Shown here: positions 1-5,010 of the stretch, one piece after another
Position numbering within the stretch: position 1 is the stretch's first letter
How the letters are laid out: each line of letters opens with the position of its first letter
NCBI GenBank assembly: GCA_903899865.1
Contig: CAIUKZ010000225.1
Location: 1 to 5,010 of the forward strand
Length of the DNA stretch: 5,010 nt
Source of the DNA: an uncultured Bacteroidales bacterium
GTDB taxonomy: Bacteria; Bacteroidota; Bacteroidia; Bacteroidales; Paludibacteraceae
Reading direction: 5' to 3'
The notes under the pieces: model-generated
Database searches by the model: none
What the model was told of the DNA's origin: nothing
What the model saw: the letters and a program-made list of their open reading frames with translations, nothing else
Translations under genes and position numbers: made by a program

Positions 1-62
1 TATCGACTTTGTCTCATTGATACTATTTGTTTGAAGCAACGGCATTAACATCAGTAGACATA

Positions 63-83
63 AAAATGACTTTGGGTCATTTT
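63..83. repeat. 8-bp hairpin, possible weak terminator
   Basis: AAAATGAC (63-70) and GTCATTTT (76-83) are perfect inverted repeats around a 5-base loop. The right arm runs into a T-rich tail on + and the left arm is A-rich, so the hairpin could end transcription in either direction. The stem is poor in GC and no upstream gene is visible, so the terminator role is only an inference. Confidence 0.3.
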
Positions 84-157
84 ATATGTACAGTTGGTAT
101 TACTTGTTATTCGCGATGGGCAACCTTTCCACATTATTTGTACATCAATTTCATCTT

Positions 158-176
158 TACTATCATTTAGATAGTA
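158..176. promoter_or_regulatory. Perfect 7-bp palindrome, candidate operator
   Basis: TACTATC (158-164) and GATAGTA (170-176) are exact inverted repeats with a 5-base spacer. The site lies about 110 bp upstream of the amt -33 box. That geometry suits a dimeric DNA-binding regulator, but no such protein is encoded in the window and the palindrome may be chance in AT-rich DNA. Confidence 0.25.
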
Positions 177-240
177 TTATGTCTTGTTTTATAATTTTTA
201 TAAGCGATATTATTGGCAATATGGTTTAATTTTCATGAAT

Positions 241-256
241 ATAATGTCATAATGTC
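241..256. repeat. Tandem 8-bp direct repeat upstream of amt promoter
   Basis: ATAATGTC occurs twice back to back (241-248, 249-256), ending 28 bp before the amt -33 box. A one-mismatch copy, ATTATGTC, lies at 176-183. Direct repeats just upstream of a promoter can be activator sites, but the function here is unknown. Confidence 0.3.
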
Positions 257-284
257 GTATTTTATAGCATATTGGGGACGATGT

Positions 285-315
285 TTTGCTAATTTAAAAT
301 AAATGAGTACTTTTG
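285..315 (+). promoter_or_regulatory. amt promoter (Bacteroidota -33/-7 type)
   Basis: TTTG at 285-288 is followed, after exactly 19 bp, by TACTTTTG at 308-315, which matches TAnnTTTG. This is the established pattern for the primary sigma factor of Bacteroidota. Transcription would start near 319-322, giving a leader of about 18 bases before the ATG at 339. The leader is A-rich (AACTAAAAAACACATATT) and has no Shine-Dalgarno sequence, which is normal in this phylum. Confidence 0.75.
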
Positions 316-338
316 CGCCAAACTAAAAAACACATATT

Positions 339-1571
339 ATGTTAGATGTAGGATTGACCACGTTCATGATCCTAGCGACCAGCCTTGTCATGCTGATGAC
401 GCCCGGATTAGCCTTTTTCTATGGAGGATTAGGCAGTAATAAAAACATTTTAAGCATTATGATGCAGAGTTTTGTGTCGATGGGTATCAGCACAATTCTT
501 TGGTTCGCATTCGGTTATTCGGTTTGTTTCAGTGGCGACATGGCTCACGGAAACGACTTTTTTGGGATAATCGGTAACTTCAACAAAGCGTTTTATCATG
601 GCATTACGCCTTCCACGCTTTACTCACCCGACAAGCGTTTTCCTGAGTACATCTTCATTGCGTACCAGATGATGTTTGCTATCATCACACCTGCTCTTAT
701 CACTGGTGCATTTATCAATCGAGTTTCTTTTAAGTCGTACATTTTCTTCCTCGTGCTTTGGCAGATTTTTGTGTACTATCCTTTTGTCCACATGATATGG
801 GGTGGTGGTTTGCTTGCTGCTTGGGGAGTTTTTGATTTTGCGGGGGGCATCACGGTTCACGCTACGGCTGGATTTGCTGCTTTGGCGTCTGTTTATTTTG
901 TAGGACGTCGTCCTGAGAAAACGGAGCCTAACAACATACCGTTGGTGGCTGTGGGAACAGCTCTATTGTGGTTTGGGTGGTATGGATTCAATGCCGGAAG
1001 TGAATTGGCGGTAGATTCAATAACCATTTCAGCCTTTTTAAATACCGACACAGCTGCGTCGTTTGCAGCCATCACATGGTTACTGATAGAATGGAATACC
1101 GGAAATAAAAAGCCTACCTTTATCGGTTTGATGACTGGTGCAGTTGCTGGGCTAGCTACTATCACTCCTGCTGCAGGTTACGTGAGCATTTACTCCTCTG
1201 CTGTCATCGGTGTAATTGCGGCTGTAGGTTGTTTTATGGCAGTAAAACTGAAAGAGCATAAAGGATGGGATGATGCGCTGGATGTGTGGGGAGTTCACGG
1301 TATGGGTGGAGTAATTGGGACTATTTGTTTAGGATTTTTTGCTGATAAAGCAGTGAATGCGGCTATTCCCAATGGTTTGTTTTTTGGAGGTGATGGCTGG
1401 TTGTTGTTCAAAGAAATAGTGGCCATTTTGATTGCAGTAGTATATGCCTTCTTCTTTACATTGATTCTATTCCGTGTAATCAATAAGTTTATTCCAGTAC
1501 GTGTTTCGGAGCATGTGCAAACGGTAGGTCTTGATCTTGTGCATCATGGTGAGGTGGCAAGACAAAACTAA
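339..1571 (+). CDS. amt: Ammonium transporter, Amt family
   Basis: This complete 410-residue inner-membrane protein belongs to the Amt/MEP/Rh family, which forms trimers that move ammonium into the cell for nitrogen assimilation. Family signatures are in order: TPGLAFFYGGL (21-31) in the first membrane helix, HMIWGGGLLA (151-160), DFAGG (166-170), GWYGFNAGS (213-221) and DDALDVWGVHG (311-321). The twin pore histidines are H174 and H320. By alignment from memory with E. coli AmtB, D166 and W154 match the ammonium recruitment residues, and F113 and F217 match the phenylalanine gate. The tail (VRVSEHVQTVGLDLVHHGE) resembles the family's cytoplasmic end, which in AmtB contacts the P-II protein GlnK. 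The ATG at 339 puts the first helix at the N-terminus with no separate signal peptide; about eleven helices are expected. No glnK/glnB or glutamine synthetase gene is in the window, so this looks monocistronic. The family call is near certain; nitrogen control is inferred. Confidence 0.97.
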   Translation: MLDVGLTTFMILATSLVMLMTPGLAFFYGGLGSNKNILSIMMQSFVSMGISTILWFAFGYSVCFSGDMAHGNDFFGIIGNFNKAFYHGITPSTLYSPDKRFPEYIFIAYQMMFAIITPALITGAFINRVSFKSYIFFLVLWQIFVYYPFVHMIWGGGLLAAWGVFDFAGGITVHATAGFAALASVYFVGRRPEKTEPNNIPLVAVGTALLWFGWYGFNAGSELAVDSITISAFLNTDTAASFAAITWLLIEWNTGNKKPTFIGLMTGAVAGLATITPAAGYVSIYSSAVIGVIAAVGCFMAVKLKEHKGWDDALDVWGVHGMGGVIGTICLGFFADKAVNAAIPNGLFFGGDGWLLFKEIVAILIAVVYAFFFTLILFRVINKFIPVRVSEHVQTVGLDLVHHGEVARQN

Positions 1572-1591
1572 AGTCGATTATTGAAATTGTG

Positions 1592-1629
1592 AACGAGTAA
1601 TGCCATGTTGGTGTTGCTCGTTTTTATTT
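1592..1629 (+). terminator. Intrinsic terminator of amt
   Basis: A 14-bp stem (1592-1605 with 1609-1622, three G-U pairs, loop TGT) starts 20 bases after the amt stop codon and runs into TTTTTATTT (1621-1629). A second outer pair, ATTGAAAT (1580-1587) with ATTTCAAT (1626-1633), could lengthen the structure. The T-run is present only in the + direction, so it serves amt. Confidence 0.85.
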
Positions 1630-1681
1630 CAATCCCGTATTAAATTCACACAACCTCATACACCAAAACATTAATAAAACT

Positions 1682-1857
1682 GGCTCTATAACGAACAATC
1701 AAAATTGAAAATTTTTTGAACACAAAGGCAGGAAGGCACGACGTCACTATTGCCGTAGGCAAATATCACGAAGTATATATCGCCGTAGGCAATTATCGCG
1801 AAGCTACTATTGCCGCAGGCATTAATATCGTGTCCCCACCCAAAATGTTATAGAGGC
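1682..1857. repeat. Element bounded by inverted repeats, MITE-like candidate
   Basis: GGCTCTATAAC (1682-1692) and GTTATAGAGGC (1847-1857) are inverted repeats matching at 10 of 11 positions, with nine exact in a row. They enclose about 176 bp in total with no coding frame. The interior has an AT-rich left part, a short purine-rich phrase (AAAGGCAGGAAGGCACG, 1724-1740) and the three 30-bp repeats at 1741-1830. I see no convincing flanking target duplication (ATAAAACT on the left, AAAAAATC on the right). It could be a small non-autonomous mobile element, a decayed insertion sequence end-pair, or a transcript hairpin. The inverted repeats are seen; mobility is inference. Confidence 0.4.
1741..1830. 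repeat. Three copies of a 30-bp tandem repeat
   Basis: Three units at 1741-1770, 1771-1800 and 1801-1830 keep exact 30-bp spacing with no insertions or deletions. Each has the core yGCCGyAGGC (1751, 1781, 1811), preceded by an A/T-rich TAT or CTAT and followed by AAATATCACG-like sequence ending in CG. Units 2 and 3 both begin with AAG. The core GCC-GTA-GGC is itself a short palindrome, so each unit can form a small hairpin. The first two cores differ at one base, and the third carries GCA in place of GTA. The array lies between two convergent terminators, so it should be little transcribed. Confidence 0.75.
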
Positions 1858-1894
1858 AAAAAATCGTCCAAGAAGCGAACTCCTTGGACGATTT
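1858..1894 (-). terminator. Intrinsic terminator of the FN3/T9SS gene
   Basis: AAATCGTCCAAG (1861-1872) and CTTGGACGATTT (1883-1894) form a perfect 12-bp stem with a 10-base loop. Read on the - strand, the stem begins 18 bases after the stop codon at 1913-1915 and ends in a run of six T (complement of 1858-1863). It terminates the - strand gene facing amt. Confidence 0.88.
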
Positions 1895-1912
1895 GGCAAC
1901 TTAAAACAACAA

Positions 1913-4099
1913 CTATTCTTTTATAAACTTCTTGTAAACATAACTACTGTTACCTGCTTCAAAGCGAATCACATACACACCTGATTGAAAACTGGATGCC
2001 TCTACAGTGGCATTGGTTTTAATATTTCCATGGTACACTATTTGGCCCATCAGATTAAGTATGTCAAAACTAGTTTCACCATCAAAAGTTAGGTTCAACT
2101 GATCCTTAACGGGATTAGGGAATATGCTTATTTTATCTGCATCAACTGATACATTGTTTATTCCAACTGGACCATTAGTAGCGATATTTGACAGTGAAAT
2201 GTCATTATTGTCGCTCGGAATGTCAAGTTCACTTTTCACTTTCTGAGCTCCATTGGATACTTTCGATGGGCTTATTATGGTCAGACTTACTAATCCTAGC
2301 TGATAATATACATAGCCGTCTGGAGCATTAAGGTCGGTAAACTGAGTGCTACTACCTGAAGTACTTCCTAGTAATGAGAGATTATTGGGATTTGTTCCTC
2401 GGTAAATATTATATGTAGCTACTGTAAATCCTTCATAAGGCTCCCAATTCAAGTTCCATGATGCCCCCATCCCTTTGTTGATAGATAGGTGAATCGTTTT
2501 ATGTGCTAAACTAAGATCTGTTTCAATACCATTCTTATCCACTGCTGAAATTCTGTATTTGTTTGACTGAACATTTGGAGAAGAAGCATTATCAACAAAC
2601 AAACTTGGAGAGCTATAAAGCACATTCCCTACAATAGTATAGACGCCACTTACCGTTGTTTCTTTGTAGATATTAAAAGATGCAATCCCAGCTGTCATCG
2701 GTTTATTCCAAACCACCATGTTTTTATTCGATTTGTTTACACCCACTATCCCAATAGAAGGAACGGTAGTATATCGAGTATAAACTACTAGAGGGGCACT
2801 TGATGGCGATACGTTCCCAGCTGCATCTTTTGCTTGTACAGTTACAGAATAGGGACTACCCATGTTTAAACCATAAATTGTCAATTGATTTGAAGAAGTA
2901 GAGGCATACAAGTTACCATTAACAAGAACATCATACTCAATTACACCTATATCGTCAGTGGATGCAGTCCATTGAAGTGTGAATCCAGTTTCGGAAGGCA
3001 AAGAGTTTTTCAAACCAATAGGCGTACTTGGTGCATTCAAGTCAGCAACCAATGTAGTAACGGATAATACAGTACTAGCACTGGATGTGTTACCTGCAGC
3101 ATCACGCGCTTTTAGTGTAATGGCATAGCTAGTGCTAACGGAAAGACCTTTAATATTGATTGATGTGGATGGAGTAGATGAATAAAGCAATCCATTGATA
3201 TAAACATCATAATTAGCCACACCTACATCATCGGTGGATGCACTCCAATTCAGGGTGAAGCTAGACTGAGCTAATTTGGACGAAATCAAGTTTGTAGGGG
3301 TTGTTGGCGCAAGAGTGTCAATAATAGGAGTTTTTACACTAAACGATTTACTACAATAGTTGGGACCACGACCTGAAGGACCACCACCTTTATCATCAGA
3401 ACTCATATATATTGAATAATCAGGATTAAATGGATAGATTGATTTATTAGTTCCATAGAAATTTACACTGGCAGCATCACATATAGCCACATCTCGATTA
3501 GTAGGGTCTGGGTAGGTCAATGGAAGGACAGCCCATTCACTGAAATCAGGAGAAGCATAATAAAATTGATTAAATTCAACACCATTCTTTAATCCTGACA
3601 AGGTTATTATTGAACCCTTTACTGTAGCATTGAAATTTACACAGTAAATAGGAGTTGTAGGCTTATTCATATCGAAATAGTCAGCATTAAACTCTTTTGA
3701 GCAATCTTGAGATTTTCCTCCTGTTAAATTACTATTTACACTCTTTATAGCTACAAATAATTTTGACGAACCATTTGTGCCACCGATTAAAGGATTACCC
3801 CATTTAGTATTTAATCTGTAAGTTTTGTAAGTAGTAGCACCTGGAGTAATACCAGACCAAGTTGTAATGCCATCATCATAAGTTCCTGTAGCCCACATAG
3901 GATCAGTAACCCACGCACAATAAGGTTCCTGAATATTAGGTTTAAGACCAGAAATAGTAAAAGTCCTTCCGATAGGATCCCAACTAGCGGTCATGTCACT
4001 ACATAAAGTTGTATCCCTCACATACTGAGCCTGCAGTTTCAGACTCATAGTCAATGCTATCAAACAGATAGCAATAGAGAATAATGAATTCTTTTTCAT
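1913..4099 (-). CDS. Secreted FN3-repeat protein with T9SS sorting domain
   Basis: This 728-residue protein has a Sec signal peptide at residues 1-24 (MKKN start, hydrophobic core, probable cleavage LQA|QY), so the ATG at 4099 is the right start. Residues 32-139 and 152-255 look like two copies of one module: each has an early Cys, TxTxSGLK, and ends in CSKxF. Residues 264-355 and 356-447 are two FN3 repeats exactly 92 residues apart, both with STDD(V/I)GV, YDV..NG.LY and DAAGN. Two more divergent FN3-like domains follow at about 448-540 and 541-612. A polar Asn/Asp/Ser linker (613-654) leads to a type A T9SS sorting domain at 655-728 (KISIFPNPVKDQL, ending GVYVIRF...KKFIKE). Family knowledge says such proteins cross the outer membrane through the type IX system, where the sorting domain is usually removed and the protein released or surface-attached. 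I see no catalytic domain. A binding or adhesion role is plausible but unproven. It has its own terminator and a likely promoter. Confidence 0.9.
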   Translation of the reverse strand: MKKNSLFSIAICLIALTMSLKLQAQYVRDTTLCSDMTASWDPIGRTFTISGLKPNIQEPYCAWVTDPMWATGTYDDGITTWSGITPGATTYKTYRLNTKWGNPLIGGTNGSSKLFVAIKSVNSNLTGGKSQDCSKEFNADYFDMNKPTTPIYCVNFNATVKGSIITLSGLKNGVEFNQFYYASPDFSEWAVLPLTYPDPTNRDVAICDAASVNFYGTNKSIYPFNPDYSIYMSSDDKGGGPSGRGPNYCSKSFSVKTPIIDTLAPTTPTNLISSKLAQSSFTLNWSASTDDVGVANYDVYINGLLYSSTPSTSINIKGLSVSTSYAITLKARDAAGNTSSASTVLSVTTLVADLNAPSTPIGLKNSLPSETGFTLQWTASTDDIGVIEYDVLVNGNLYASTSSNQLTIYGLNMGSPYSVTVQAKDAAGNVSPSSAPLVVYTRYTTVPSIGIVGVNKSNKNMVVWNKPMTAGIASFNIYKETTVSGVYTIVGNVLYSSPSLFVDNASSPNVQSNKYRISAVDKNGIETDLSLAHKTIHLSINKGMGASWNLNWEPYEGFTVATYNIYRGTNPNNLSLLGSTSGSSTQFTDLNAPDGYVYYQLGLVSLTIISPSKVSNGAQKVKSELDIPSDNNDISLSNIATNGPVGINNVSVDADKISIFPNPVKDQLNLTFDGETSFDILNLMGQIVYHGNIKTNATVEASSFQSGVYVIRFEAGNSSYVYKKFIKE
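2759..3310 (-). repeat. Tandem FN3-coding repeat, 276-bp period
   Basis: Two in-frame 276-bp units (3035-3310 and 2759-3034) encode the two FN3 domains at residues 264-355 and 356-447. The shared marks TDD (289 and 381), DAAGN (333 and 425) and AP (264 and 356) are all spaced by exactly 92 residues. The DNA is also visibly similar around 3220-3260 and 2945-2985. The domains therefore arose by duplication and have since diverged. Confidence 0.8.
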
Positions 4100-4145
4100 A
4101 GATTTTTAAATTTAGATCGTTGATAATTTTAATTATGATTCCACT

Positions 4146-4176
4146 CAAAATTAAGACAGTTAACGATGAGTAAACC
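4146..4176 (-). promoter_or_regulatory. Probable promoter of the FN3/T9SS gene
   Basis: Read on the - strand, TAATTTTG (4153 down to 4146) matches the Bacteroidota -7 box TAnnTTTG. The -33 box is imperfect: GGTTTA lies at about the right distance, with no exact TTTG. The ATG at 4099 would be about 40 bases downstream of the start of transcription. The sequence just before the ATG is A/T-rich (AAATTTAAAAATCT) with no Shine-Dalgarno sequence. Confidence 0.5.
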
Positions 4177-4242
4177 ACTACTCAAGAATCTTTATTTTGT
4201 GTTTTTTTAACAATTGGTTTTTGTCAACCATGTATTCCTACG

Positions 4243-4278
4243 TGAAGATTAAGAAACGGCCAAGTACTTAATCGTTCA
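4243..4278. repeat. Inverted repeat downstream of the CLC gene
   Basis: GATTAAG (4247-4253) and CTTAATC (4267-4273) pair perfectly around a 13-base loop; TGAA/TTCA extend the stem past a one-base bulge. It lies about 55 bases past the stop codon of the - strand CLC gene. No T-run follows on the - strand, so it is at best a weak or factor-assisted terminator or a 3'-end stabilising hairpin. No better terminator for the CLC gene is visible in the 4100-4331 spacer. Confidence 0.35.
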
Positions 4279-4331
4279 TAGGGTGCTTTGAGAGTTAGAA
4301 GCTAGTAATAAGCTTTTTCTTTTACTGTTTC

Positions 4332-5010
4332 TCAAAGTTCATTCAATCGTTTACCTTCATGATTTGAAAAAACTGGATGTTTGGATTCACCGATTACTTG
4401 TCGTGAGTAGATGCTGTTATGTCCCGAAAACAGATAGGCAACAATGCAAGCAATTGAAGCATAAACACCACATTCCATGCCGAATAGTTCGATGGCCATG
4501 ATGCTGCAAGCAATTGGTGTATTGGTGGCCCCAGCAAAAACGGCTACAAAGCCCATCCCAGCTAAAAGTCCTATGGGAAGAGGGATGACAAGACTGAGTG
4601 CATTGCCCAGCGCAGCCCCAATAAAAAATAATGGCGTCACTTCGCCACCTTTGAACCCTGCAGAAAGGCTGATAATGGTCAACATCATTTTTATTGCAAA
4701 ATCATACGCTGGCAGTTGGGTGTCAAACGATTGAACAATGGTGGGAATGCCCAGCCCTATGTGTTTGGTGGTGCCAAGAGCCCAAACACTACAAGCCACG
4801 ATGATACCACCCACCAAAGGGCGAAATGGAGGATATGAAATGTAAGATTTCATCAAGCTTCCAGTTTTGTGCATCCCTTTGCTGAATAATGATGCACACA
4901 GTCCAAAAATCATCCCTGCAAGAATGGAATAGGCTATATTCAACAAAGATGTGCTAGGGATAAATGCGATGTGATAATGTGTATGTGGTGTTTGCCAAAG
5001 TCTGGTGACA
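4332..5010 (-). CDS. CLC-family anion channel/antiporter, C-terminal part
   Basis: The frame stays open to the window edge, so only the last 225 or so residues are visible and the start lies beyond 5010. Family members run to about 400-450 residues, so roughly the C-terminal half is here. It is a multi-helix inner-membrane protein of the CLC superfamily, which moves chloride or related anions, often in exchange for protons. Visible marks are HTHYHIAFIPS (about 4947-4979), GFKGGEVTPLFFIGAALGN at the third anion-pathway signature (about 4605-4655, usually written GGxFxP), FAGATNTPIACSIMAIELFG in the penultimate helix region, and LFSGHNSIYSRQVIG, whose Tyr probably matches the pore tyrosine (Y445 of E. 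coli ClcA). It ends soon after, with no CBS domains. The gating glutamate and first two signatures are outside the window. TTG at 4946 is an internal Leu codon, not the start. The substrate is unresolved; see the finding on fluoride. Confidence 0.9.
   Translation of the reverse strand, partial: VTRLWQTPHTHYHIAFIPSTSLLNIAYSILAGMIFGLCASLFSKGMHKTGSLMKSYISYPPFRPLVGGIIVACSVWALGTTKHIGLGIPTIVQSFDTQLPAYDFAIKMMLTIISLSAGFKGGEVTPLFFIGAALGNALSLVIPLPIGLLAGMGFVAVFAGATNTPIACSIMAIELFGMECGVYASIACIVAYLFSGHNSIYSRQVIGESKHPVFSNHEGKRLNEL

Larger units (their letters stand above)
1..338. other. Intergenic region upstream of amt
   Basis: This 338-bp AT-rich stretch has no open frame that looks like a protein on either strand. 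Short frames enter from the left edge, for example a + frame ending at the TAA at 46-48, but they are too short to identify, so a gene ending just inside the window cannot be excluded. The stretch contains a small hairpin (63-83), a perfect palindrome (158-176), a tandem 8-bp repeat (241-256) and the amt promoter (285-315), listed separately. Most of it probably serves as the control region of amt. Confidence 0.6.

Noticed and set aside
624..1483. Frames antisense to amt at 624-860, 893-1165 and 1295-1483
   Set aside because: They lie opposite a clearly conserved transporter gene, show no recognisable domains and have no promoter or start signal.
1741..1830. CRISPR array
   Set aside because: There are only three units, the conserved core is about 10 bp, the intervening sequence is similar between units rather than unique, and no cas gene is nearby.
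4028..4099. Lipoprotein signal for the FN3 protein (Cys at residue 12)
   Set aside because: The Cys is inside the hydrophobic core with Ile before it, which does not fit a lipobox. A standard signal peptidase I site (LQA|Q) fits better.
4296..4321. + strand hairpin AGAAGCT/AGCTTTT followed by a T-run
   Set aside because: It resembles a terminator, but no + strand gene ends near it; the only + gene has its own terminator 2.7 kb away. On the - strand it has no T-run after the stem.
4286..4337. Inverted repeat CTTTGAGA/TCTCAAAG across the CLC stop codon
   Set aside because: The arms are only 8 bp, the loop is about 36 bases and no T-run follows, so it is probably chance.
4477..4734. 85-residue frame antisense to the CLC gene
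   Set aside because: It is a shadow of the conserved CLC coding frame, with no independent evidence.
4332..4946. CLC gene as a complete 204-residue protein starting at TTG 4946
   Set aside because: The frame continues upstream with family-like sequence (RLWQTPHTHYHIAFIPS) to the window edge, and family members are about twice as long. The TTG is an internal Leu codon.

Overview
The window looks like a chromosomal stretch from a member of the Bacteroidota. A secreted protein ends in a type IX secretion (Por system) sorting domain. Two promoters fit or approach the Bacteroidota -33/-7 pattern (TTTG, 19 bp, TAnnTTTG). Leaders are A-rich with no Shine-Dalgarno sequence, and intergenic DNA is AT-rich. 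I cannot name a genus.

Layout: positions 1-338 hold no convincing gene. They carry small inverted and direct repeats and a near-ideal promoter for the following gene. A complete ammonium transporter (amt, + strand, 339-1571) ends at a strong intrinsic terminator. The convergent spacer 1572-1912 holds that terminator, a roughly 176-bp element bounded by short inverted repeats and containing three copies of a 30-bp repeat, and the terminator of the facing gene. On the - strand, 1913-4099 encodes a 728-residue exported protein: signal peptide, two related Cys-containing N-terminal modules, two close fibronectin type III (FN3) repeats, two more FN3-like domains and a T9SS type A sorting domain. 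After a 232-bp spacer with a likely promoter, 4332-5010 (- strand) is the C-terminal part of a CLC anion channel/antiporter whose start lies beyond the window.

The three genes do not form an obvious system. Amt and the CLC protein are inner-membrane transporters for ammonium and for a halide (chloride, possibly fluoride). The FN3 protein is probably exported to the cell surface or medium. Each of the two complete genes has its own promoter and terminator, so they look like independent transcription units. The least routine items are the bounded repeat element, the duplicated N-terminal module of the secreted protein, and the variant anion-pathway motif in the CLC fragment.
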